From: Doryteuthis pealeii
Taxonomy: Eukaryota > Mollusca > Cephalopoda > Myopsida > Loliginidae
DNA length: 64,000 nt
Assembly (NCBI GenBank): GCA_023376005.1
Contig: CM042148.1
Span: 67,051,524 to 67,115,523, forward strand
Reading direction: 5' to 3'
Below are positions 47,601-59,327 of this stretch, piece by piece; the stretch's first letter is position 1, and each line of letters opens with the position of its first letter. Under the pieces are notes generated by a model, which worked only from the letters and a program-made list of their open reading frames with translations, searched no databases and had not been told where the DNA came from. The position numbers were made by a program, and so were the translations under genes.

Positions 47601-50600
47601 ACTAAACAGTTCTTGGCAGAGTCTAATGAAAATATTATTTGAAAAATTATTAAAGCATCAATGGTTAATATACACTAGACTAAAATTGGTTAAAAATCAG
47701 TTTTATCAGAATAGGAAACCAAACAAAATCTTTTTTTTCTTTTTTTTTTTTTTTTTATAAATACTTACCGAAGACATTCTACAATATCCAGAAAAAAATA
47801 TGGCAGATATTCTGGTTTGAAACTAGGAGGCATAATGTCATGCCAAAAAAATATATTCATTTTTGAAGCTTGGTATCGGTTTTTGCAAATCCGTAATATT
47901 CGAGACTGGCTCTGTAAGTCACATTTCTTATTCCGACAAATGCACAAAACCATTGCTGAAAAAAAAAAAAAAAAATCCATTAAATAAATTATCAAAACTA
48001 GCAAATATATACACCTTCCTGGTGCAAGTATTTATGTTTTAATGTAATAAAATGTATTAGATTAGAAAGGCTAATGAAACTAAATAAGAATGCAGATAAA
48101 AAGATTTGAAACAGAAGGGAGTATAATCATAAAATAGAACAACTGAAAATTACTCTTCCATCACTCCTGTCTGTCATTGCTAAATTTTCCTAATTTAACA
48201 ATTTAGTTAAATTAGGAAGTAAAGAATAAAATGTTATTTCTTCTTGTTAATGGATTTCTTCTAAGATTTATCCTCAAGATTTTTGCTCATATTCATTAAG
48301 ATAAAATCAAACAATTAGAAATCAATACTAAGCACATATTTATTAAAATCTAATTTTTAATATCAATATGCAAATTAACCTTCTTGTTCAGACTGTAAAC
48401 TGCTATTTTGTTGTATATATAAATATAATTGCATGTTATTAGTATGTAGATATGTCCAACATATCAAATTCCGGTTTCGACTGGGGTCCAGTGAGCTTCG
48501 GCTGCTGGACCTTAAGAGTTAACATCGTTGATCCCAGGGGGCCATCCCCCCAGGCAACACCTGCCCCCTTGATTTAAAGGGGCAGCAGCAGCAAGGTTCA
48601 GAAAGAAAAATAGAATGATTTTTGATTGTGTTTCAGAAGATACCTTTTAATAATTATTCTCATGTTCACAACAAATCATTTGAGAAAAATTAAATATCAG
48701 CAAATAAGGAAGGTGATTTCTAGAAAATTGAATTTCTTCAATTCTTTGGAAATAGATCTTATTGTCCATTGTAAAGCCAATGTCTTTTTTTTATATAAGT
48801 TTTTGGGAACATTGCTCACAAAAGCTATTGAAAGTAAGATGAAAAATATGTTTTGTCAATTTCAAAGTAAATGAATTCATAAATATTTATAGTAGTATTT
48901 ATGTTAAGATTACCTAATTTAAGTGATTGTCAATTCAAAATGTAAGCTCTACAAAACCAACAGGAATCCCAAATATTGTAGTTTCAGTAATCTGAACATT
49001 AGTTACATAAATGAGAGTAATCTCCCTTTGTTTGTTTCACTTTGAGGAAGCCGTTTGTTTTGGTCGGCCATTTTCATTTCACCGTAAATCTACACTGAAA
49101 ATACAAATTTGTTTGAATCTATACAACTGCATGTTTTAACACAAAAAAATCATAAAATGTGTTCTTAATAACAATTAAGTTCATTTCAAATAATGTGCAA
49201 GCACAATTAAGAACACATTTTATATTTTTGTGTTAAAACATACAGCTTTATTGATTCAAACAAATTCATATTCTCAGTGTAGATTTACGGCTTCCTCAAA
49301 GTGAAACAAACTAGGGAAGGTTACTCTCATTTATGTAGCTAATGTTCAGATTACTGTGGTAATCTGAACATTATCTACATAAATGTGATGGCTTCCACAG
49401 TAGAACATCACTAATGAGGTCATCCTTGCTTCTCCAGCAATTCCCAGCATGTCTTGTTCACCTCACACGGATGGTTTGTGTGATATGGGGCAGGTGACTG
49501 TACAGCTGTTTTCTCGTGGGGTGTTGTTTCCATGTCTTGTTTAAGATTGCACGCAGCATTCTTGTGCAGCTCAAAAAGATTTTTATTTACTAGAGAATAG
49601 ATTCAACTCTTAGTTAATATGCCAAAAAGTCTACATGATCTTTGTGGAAATATTTTATCAAAATCTTTTATGAAGAAATGTATAAAGAATAAGTGGTAAG
49701 GCTTACTTTCTTGTTCTTGGGAAGAAGTGATATGAGGTGAAGATGGTTGATTACAATTTTTCAAATCTACAGAAAGAGTTTCCACTTGAAGATTAACATG
49801 ATCATCTAAAATTAAAACAAGAGTTGAAAAGTAATTAATGGAATTAAAAGCAGAAAGAAAAAACTCATCTATACAAATTTTATCATTTTCTTTCAAATTT
49901 CTTTAATAATGAAATATACAAAATTTGATTGATTCAATGCAAATGTAAAAATCAAATCTTAAATAGAAAATAACTTTTGTAAAAATACATTTTCCTTACT
50001 GTTAAAAATTTGGGTAATTTTCACCTTTAGTTGTCAAAATTCCTAGCAAATAAAGCAATTAGAGTAACCTCCATTGACTTTCACTTTGAACTAAGCCGGT
50101 AACTATTTTGAAAGTCTCTGTGCGAAATAAATGAATCTTAGAAACATTTTCGAAAACAATACAACTGCATGCTTTAAACGCAAAAATATCATAAAATGTG
50201 TTCTTAATAACAATTAAGCTCATTTCAGATAATGCGCATGCACAATTTTATGCTAGGAATTTTAACAACTAAAATTACCAAAATTTGTTAATGTCCTTAA
50301 ATGAATGATGAATCGAATATTTGATTTATGATGCTAAAGTGCAGTACATATTTTGTATGTATTATGCAAATTATTTCCAATACAAATAGTTTCCTTCCAT
50401 GTACATTGTAAACTTTTTTTTCACATAAAAGTAACTATATTTAGAATTCATTTTGATCAATTCTGGTAACCTTTCATCACAGACAGAAAGTACTCCCATG
50501 AGTTACAAGAAAACTCGGATTTTTCTTGAATTTTTCATCTGAAATTAGAGATCCATATTATACGTACATGTGCTGTATAATGATGTTAAACTCTATCTGA

Positions 50601-53600
50601 TGGTGAGGTTCCAGTTTTGGAGTTTTGGGGAATGTGGAGCACCCTTTCATAACCATTGCTCCCTGGTCCACTATGACTCAGAGTAGTGGTAGTACTTGTT
50701 AGGGTCCCATTTATGGGTTAAATAGAAAAATGTATTTATAAAAAAATTGAGTATCCATTAAGAATTACATTATTTCAAAACTTTATCAGCATTAAATGAC
50801 CCACTGAGGTTGATATGCTGTAAAACAAACCAAAACTAACAAACCGAATACAATATTTAATCATATCTATCCGAATAAAAATGATCTTACAATATTTATG
50901 ATTACTGCTATCATGAAAATCTATTTCTATTATTATACAAGGCAAGGAGAGGGGTGAGGCAGAGAGGAGAGTAGCATCGACAGAAAAGAGAGCCAGAAAA
51001 AGAGAGAAAAGCCAGCAGCCCCAGAAAGCATCACAGTTTGTGTGCATTCAGTGCACCAAAGACTGTCACTCAAGAATTGGCCTGCAGAGTCACTTGCGCA
51101 GATGCAGATAATTTTTTTTTTTTTTGGGACACCACGCCATCTTCTTTAGTGGACAGAAAGGATCCAATAACTAAAATATTAATAAGAAGTTTGACAATCT
51201 AACATTAACAAAAATATTCTTTTCATTTAGGATATTAAACCTACTTTCTTCTTCATCTGGAGTGATATAAATTTCTGGTGGGGTAGAATTTAAACTGATC
51301 ACAGTCGGTTCTGTTTCAGCAAATAATTCAACATCAGAATATCCATTCTCTTGGGAATTGTTGGATTTGATCTCTGGAATAAATCATAGAAACAAACAAC
51401 ATTAAACTAATTCAATTTGTACAAGAGGAAAAACAAATTTCTATTCATTGAATTCTTAATAAAATAAAGAATTGTCTCATACTGAAAACGTCATTTTTTA
51501 ATGTTAAATTCAGCTTATAACAGATAATCAAATTTATTGCAATTTAATGTTTTTTCCCAAATAATATTTTGAGAAAGATTTATGTACAATACAAAATATT
51601 AGTTCATCATGGGTAGGATGTGATACAAGTATGGGGTATCCAGTGAGGATCAAACTTGCTATTTGGTAGTAATAGATGTGCAAGACTAGCTTGCTAATCA
51701 TTACACTACAATGAGATGCCTAATGTTAGTATTTGAATGTTTAAAGAAAAGAAAATATTCATAATCTCATTTTGGCAAAAAAATTCATCATCACATTAAG
51801 AGAATTTAGTTTTAACTAACTTCTTTCAAAAACATTGGGATTTATTTTTTAGGGGGAGGGGGTTATAGTATATAAATTTTTACATTTAGAAGAAAACAAG
51901 CAATGTTTTTGGCATAATATGCTTTTTAATTAAAAAAAAAAAAAAAAAAAAAAAAAGAAAGTTTTGCCAAAAGTGAATTCTGAAGTTTTGTGTTTGATAT
52001 TTCTTATTGAAGATGGTTAGATAGACAAACTGATAAGGATCAAATGAAGATGTTAATGAACATTATACCCCCCCCCCAAAAAAAAGAGAAAAAAAACGGG
52101 CCATATTACCTTTAGGCACCCCTTTTTGATCTCGATTAAGAAAGGACATGTTTTTCATTTACACCGTCAATATCTGGTTGTTTGTTAGGGATTAGGGTTA
52201 GGGGTTAGTTTTATAATTTTTTTTTTTAAATCTAAAAATCGTCTGTTAAAATAACCAGATATTGACGGTGTAAATGAAAAATATGTCCTTTCTTAATCGA
52301 GATCAAAAAGGGGTGCCTAAAGGTCACATGGTCAAAAAAAAAACAACCAATATCATCAAAATATCCAACTACCAGGTTGGTTATGACTTGTCTTGACATG
52401 TTACTTCCACATGAGAAAAAAAACAAAAAAAAAAACAGATTATGACAGATGCAATGTGGGTGCTTTACAATAGTCATTCCCAGTCGTGGGAGGCAGTAAG
52501 GATGGAGTGGGAGGGTGACATCAGAATCTCACAAACATGTAAGTAATATATATGTTTTACAAAGAATAAAATCAACTCAGTTAAACAGAAAATCATGCTT
52601 CTATTTTATTTTGTGGTGCAAAGTTGGAGTTATAAGTTCAAACATTTGTATCTTGGTGATGTGGTTTGGGCAGGAAAAGTTCCACACACCAACTAATTCA
52701 GACAACAAACAGAGATGATCATTGCATTTTCACATCTGTAATGACTTAGGCTCTAGGTAGATATCTTCATAGACTTCTCATAAAATTGACACCCACTGAT
52801 AAAGAAACTATTCAATTACATGTAAAACTTTTAATCAATTTCTATAAAATCTATATCATTGACAAAGAAAAAAAACAATTTTATATATAAAAAACAGAAT
52901 TGTTTTTGAAACACCAAACTTGGTGATCACTCCATTCCTAGATATCAGCAAAGAGGAAACATGAATGGGAGAGGGATTGATTTCACTTCAAAATGACACT
53001 GAGCTGATATCTAAGATAAAGAAATTATATCAAATTATATTTTGGCTACAAAAACCATTTCAGACAAAATTAAAATATACCTTTTTACCTTTCCAACATC
53101 ATATTTAATGGAGCAAGGTTTCAGTGTAAATACCCAGCTTTTTTCCAAGCAAAAAAAAAAAACAAAAAAAACATGAAAATTACTGGATGCAGGAATCTAA
53201 GATTTCTTTAGAGTGTCTTCCACCCTAATGTTAAGAAGCTGATATCTCTGCACCAGGCACATCCATCCCATTAAACTTTTGAAGACATTGTTTTAACAGA
53301 TAAGATGCAAATTTATCTTTTCATATTGTTAAATAAAAAAATCAATTTATTTGGTTAAGTTTTATTTATGAAATACATATATAGAGATGCTGATAGGTAT
53401 TCATCCTGCATCACTGATGCAGAAAAATTGTATCCATGCATCTCAGTATTTTTTTCTTCCCCCACCATTTCCAGCTAATTGTAAATACATTTCAATATTT
53501 TTGGGAAACAAATTACACTGTATGGGGTACAAGGTAGGGGTTAGACAGCTTTAGTTGTTCATAAATAAAAACGCTATAATTTATTAAGAAATTTTAATTG

Positions 53601-56322
53601 GAGCCCATCAAGTTTCCTAGGGGACTTATTCAAATCAAATAAATGCGTCCCAGGACACATTAAATTAAAAAGCTTTCAGCGTCACTGCATACACTTGTTA
53701 AATCAGCTGTTTTAAATCTACAGTAGACCTAACACGAAAAAAGAGGTGTGTGTTTTTTCACGGCCCACTAATATATACAGCCCCACAGGTAACATAAGCA
53801 GGCAGAATTCCAACAGACCGATTCGTTTTATAATCAATTTATGTCTCTTTTAAAAAATGTTAAAAGTCTACTAAAATACACAAACTGTTGTCTTCTTTTT
53901 TTTCAACAGAAATATAATGATAAAAGATTGTAAACAAACTAACAAAAAAATAGTGATAAAAAATTATGCTATTTCTCTGAATGTTTGAGATGAGGCTTGA
54001 AGATTAGTATTATTAGTGTTATTCGGACTACTGTCCCCATCTTCATTGTTATTTGCACAACTCCTACCCCAGCTATGGTTAGCGGAATGAGAACAGGATA
54101 CCCCCATAGAATAAATAAAGGGTTAGGTTCAAAGTTCCGTGATGGCTCCCGAATACGACAAGAAAGTTCCCAAGTTCGAAAAGAAGGTTCCCGAGTCCGA
54201 CAAGAAATACCCGAAGAAGGCCGGAGGGTATATCGGCCGAAACGTTGTACAAATAACAATGAAGATGGGGACAATAGTCCGAATAACACTAATAATACTA
54301 AAAATTATGCTGTTATACAAAACAAACACTAGTAAAAAAAAAACAAACAAACAAACTTAGCAACAATTTCTCCATGCTTTCAGATTATATCACAAAAAAG
54401 TTAATTAAACCTTTTCAATGTGAAATGTATTCCCCGGTAATGGTTGGCAATGATAGTGATCATACTACAGAGAAGAAGTATTTCTCAAGGAGGACTTTAA
54501 ATTTTGCACTGAATAAAGTTTAAAAACATACAGTAAAATTTTTTTTTTTTTAAATCTATGGTCAAAAGATAATTTTTTGTAACTATTTTTTTTTTTTAGT
54601 TTATTTACAATCTTTTATTATACATTTCTGAATGTTTTTTTTAATCTTTTATTAATGTTTTTTTATCTTTTATTATACATTTCTGAATGTTTTTTTTAAT
54701 CTTTTATTATACATTTCTGAATGTTTTTTTTTAATCTTTTATTATACATTTCTGAATGTTTTTTTTTAATCTTTTATTATACATTTCCAAATGTTTTTTT
54801 TAAATCTTTTATTATACATTTCTGAATTTTTTTTTTAAATCTTTTATTATACATTTCTGAATGTTTTTTTTTTAAATCTTTTATTATACATTTCTGAATG
54901 TTTTTTTTTTTAAATCTTTTATTATACATTTCTGAATGTTTTTTTAAAAATCTTTTATTATACATTTCTGAATGTTTTTTAAAAAATCTTTTATTATACA
55001 TTTCTGAATGTTTTTTTTTAATCTTTTATTATTACATTTCTGAAGGAAAAAAAGACAACAGTGTGTGTATTTTTGTAGAATTTTAACACTTTTCGAAAAA
55101 GACATAAATTGATTATAAAACGAATTCTGCCTGCTTATGTTACATGTGGGGCCATATATATTAGTGGGCCGTGGTTTTTTTTACATGTGGGTAGGAGGCA
55201 CTAAGGATGTAATCTAGGAACCAAAAAGGCAGTAGTTCCAAAAGGTTTCAAAACCACTGCTTTACAACATCAAGATGCAAGAAATCATGGGGCAAGCAAA
55301 ATGAACCACTACTGTACCAAAGACCCTTCTTCATCCCAAGAAGGTAATGCTGTGTCTGGATTGGAAGGGAGTCCTTTATCATAAGCTCTTTCCAGAGAAT
55401 CAAATGATTGATTCAGACAAGTACTGCTCCTATAATTAGACCAACTGAAGACACCAATTGACAACAAAAAGCATCCAGAATAAGTTAAGGGAAAGACGTG
55501 TTCCATCATGATAAAACTAAATCACATTACTTTTCTTTTTTTTTACTGATATTGCATCTTTAGATTATTATTTTATTTTGTACCGAATTTTCTTAAATAG
55601 AAAAAAATCTCATTTTCCTGGAAGAATGAAATAGACAACTTGAGCAGAAAAATATAAAAAGTTCTGGAAGATAAAATTAAAGATAATAGAAGAGTGGAAC
55701 AAAAGAAGAATTGTTTATATATTGGTTTGGTGGTTGGTTTTGAAGGCTATCACAATGCAAGTGTAAAGAAAAATAAGGTAACTATGGTGGTGTTTTTTAA
55801 CCTGTAATTTTTTTTTTTTATATAATATTATAAAAAAAATTTTTTTTAAATAAATAAAATTACAGGTTCAAAACCAACCACCAAACCAAAATAATAAATA
55901 TGTTTGTTGTTCAATAAACTCAATTATTCTCACTTAATAACCCAAACAAACATTTGGCTATCCAATTAGGTAATTATCAAAATTACAACATTATTATAAA
56001 GTCCATTTTTGCCCAAAACTTAACCAAATAAAGATTTAATACTTTTCCAACATTATACCCAGATCAAAGATATTACATATTGGTAAAAAAAAAAAAGCAA
56101 TAAAAATAAAAGAGCCAATTCAGTGAAAATCAAGTTAATAATAAAACAACCTTGAAATATAATAATCATACTTACGGTGTTCATATGTTGAAGTACGGTG
56201 TTCATATGTTGAAGTATTTCTTTCGGTTGGTTCAAAATCTGACAAAAGTAGTTTGTTTTCTAACGTGACACTTTCTTCAGAACATACTTCAGGTAGATCA
56301 GCTGAATTTGTTTTAAATATAG

Positions 56323-56355
<33 letters not shown>

Positions 56356-59203
56356 ATAGTAACTTCTGAACTCTGTTATTTTTACTTATTCCTTTTGCAT
56401 TTCAACATAGTATTGAAACCAAAAAATATGGTCATTTTCTTTAAGCTTAAAATAGTATAATTATTTATTGAGCATGAAGAATATCTCTCATTAAAAGTAA
56501 TTTATAAAATTTCAAACTCATTCAATAATTTAACACAAGGAAAGTGTGTGGTGTAATGGTTAGAGTCATAGGAAATGGATGGGTCTGTCTTCATTTCACA
56601 TAGCGCTAATACCCTTGGGAAAGGTATGAATCCATATTCTCCCTCCAGCTATGGGTAAAATAGTAGGGCAGACTTGACTCTTTAACCTTGGATAGGTAAT
56701 CAGTCTAAGAGAAGGAAAATTCTGAATTCAAACCTTTTAAACTCCGCTTAAGAAATTGACCTTGTGTCATGTACTGCTCATGCGGAGGGGTTGGTGTATA
56801 TATATATATATATATACAAGGAAGGTAATTTTTCACCTTGAGTTCCTTTTTCAATTATGAATTTGAATCAATTTACAACTTTAAAATCAATTTTTGAGAC
56901 TCGCTAAACTGAAGGAGTATTATTTCTCTGAATGTTTGAGATGAGGCTTGATGATTAGTATAATAATATAACATATAATAATAAAAATAATAGATTCCTA
57001 GAAGTTATAATTGCTAATTAGCTATTAATTTGATATCATTAACAAGTTCCTTGTTAAAAATGTCTTCAGCTCAGTCGGTAGAGTGTTCAGCTAGGAATCA
57101 CAAGGTTCTTGGTTCATTACCGGCCCTCGCCAACTCAGCGTACGAGTAGCACAGGGATCTGTGCGGTAAAGTGAGGAGCTGATGGTAGGTGTGGTGTTCC
57201 ACCTCAGATGCTAAAATAATCTCCTTGGTCTAGCGCTAGTGAAAAGGGGATAGACTCCCTTGCTGTCTGGCTGATACTGACATTAGGCCACCCCGACAAA
57301 TGTGGCCTCCAGTGAAATAATACAGTTGCATGGTTGCCAGGCCTTTACTTGGTATATCCTTGGTTTAAGCGCTTAACTCTTAACATCCTGTTGAGAATTT
57401 TCCAAGTCCAGAGCCCCATTCCTATAAGGATTTATCAAAAAATGCCTAAAAATGGTCTTTTCATTTAAAGTTACCTGTTATTTTCCTTAAATCAAAGACT
57501 TCTAAATATGTTTAATATTACATTTAAATTTAAGTTTGGGGTGGATTAGGAAAACGAATGTGACTTCTGGCCAGGCGGAATGAGGCGGTATAGGATGTTA
57601 AGAGTTAAACTTAAAATATTTCTCAGTTTTATTGCAAAATTAATTTCAGCTAAATGGTTCATAACACAAGGTCTATAACTTTGCATTTTTTTAATATTGT
57701 ATAAGAATTTATGAACTATTTGTAAAATACACAGAGCAAATCTGGAAAGGAGGCATCAGGTGGAACAGATATAATGTTGCAAAACCCGAAATCTGTAAGA
57801 ATACTGGTGTAACATCACTAATGACCTCCTTTAGTGCAGTTCAGCAATGTTTAACAAGACTAGTCAGCATCTACTGTGAAATAGTCATTTCTTCTTCTTT
57901 CAAGAATCAATAGAATTGAAAGTAAACTAATAAAAAGTGAATCTTATTTTATGTTAAGAAAACAAAAAATTAAAACTCCAAAAAGTTATAAACATACTCT
58001 GTATCTTTTTCTCTTGCAAACTGTTAGATGGCAAAGAATCAGCTTTATTTATTGAAGATACTCGTGAGGTCAAATTAGTCTGAGATTGTTGCTGTCCAGA
58101 AAGCTTGGCTGAAAGAATAAATAGAATAGAAATTACATTAAATTTTACAAACAAAAACATAAGATCAAAGGTGAAATAGATTGGAATTGTATTGCTATTG
58201 TTACTTGATACTAAAAACTTAATCTTATTATAATGGAGATTGTGGGTTTGTCTGTCTGTAACTGAAACTATATTACTATACAAGTCACAATTCCCTGTGT
58301 TATTTACATCATATTCTCCATGATTTTATTTTTAATTTAAACTTCAATTATTAATAAAATTGTTTTACATCATTAATACTGTTGACCATATCTACATACT
58401 AATAACATGCAATTGTATTTATATATACAACAAAATAGCAGATTACAGTGTGAATGGGAAGGCTAATTTGCATATTGATCTTAAAAATTTGATTTTAATA
58501 AATATATGCTTAGTATCATTGATTTCTAATTGTTTGGTTTTATTTTAATCAATATGAGCAAACATCTCAGGGGTAAATCTTAAAAGAAATCCATTAACAA
58601 GAAAAAATAACTGTTATTTTATTCTTTACTTCCTATTTTAACTAAATAGTTAAATTAGGAAAATTTACCAATGAAAGACGGGAGTAATGGAAAATGATGG
58701 AAGAGTTAGTTTCAAAGTTGTTCTATTTTTCAATCATACCCCCGTCTGTTCCAAATCTTTTTATTTGCATTCTTATTCAGTTTCATTAGCCTTTCTAATT
58801 TAATATGATATTTTATTATACTAAAACTTAAATACTTGCACCCGGAGGGTGCATATATTTTCTAGTACATATAATATTCTTAAAATAACACTAACTGTAT
58901 ACAAAAAAAAAAAAAAAACACAGGAGAAATACTTAATCTAAGTTGTACTAGTAATCACATCTTAAATGGCTATTTATTATATTATTAATACTAGTATCTG
59001 CTTTTGGATCCTGAAACATGAGTGGAGGTTAAAGCGACCTGCAAGAGAATGCATCCTTTTGTCGGCTAAACTTCAATCATGCACTCACGTGAAACAAAAG
59101 GTAGGCGTACCTAGCTTCGAAGCATGGCTCTGCAATTGGTACAGTTCTGTTATCGAAAGAAAGTACGCCTACATGAACCCACTGAGAGGCGGATACACAC
59201 ACA

Positions 59204-59247
<44 letters not shown>

Positions 59248-59271
59248 TATATATATATATATATATATTAT

Positions 59272-59327
<56 letters not shown>

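Larger units (their letters stand above)
53758..55173. mobile_element. Large foldback (1.4 kb) with about 130-bp inverted ends
   Basis: The left end ACGGCCCACTAATATATACA and following sequence (GTAACATAAGCAGGCAGAAT; ATAATCAATTTATGTC) reappear inverted at 55040-55173. Between the arms lie a foldback MITE (53985-54305) and a minisatellite (54590-55040). No transposase is seen. Confidence 0.75.

Noticed and set aside
46640..50250. Series of inverted repeats considered as a new regulatory array
   Set aside because: Each unit is a complete or decayed copy of one dispersed foldback family that also occurs in ATG14 introns.
55318..55429. Possible extra exon of the minus-strand gene (SSTCLNQSFDSLERAYDKGL...SWDEEGSL)
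   Set aside because: It has splice-like edges and protein-like sequence, but it would need to enter in phase 2 and leave in phase 0, while its neighbours join in phase 1. It could be an alternative exon; it is not included.
59124..59327. Frame ending in long YI and RE runs
   Set aside because: It is the translation of a (TA)n(GA)n microsatellite.
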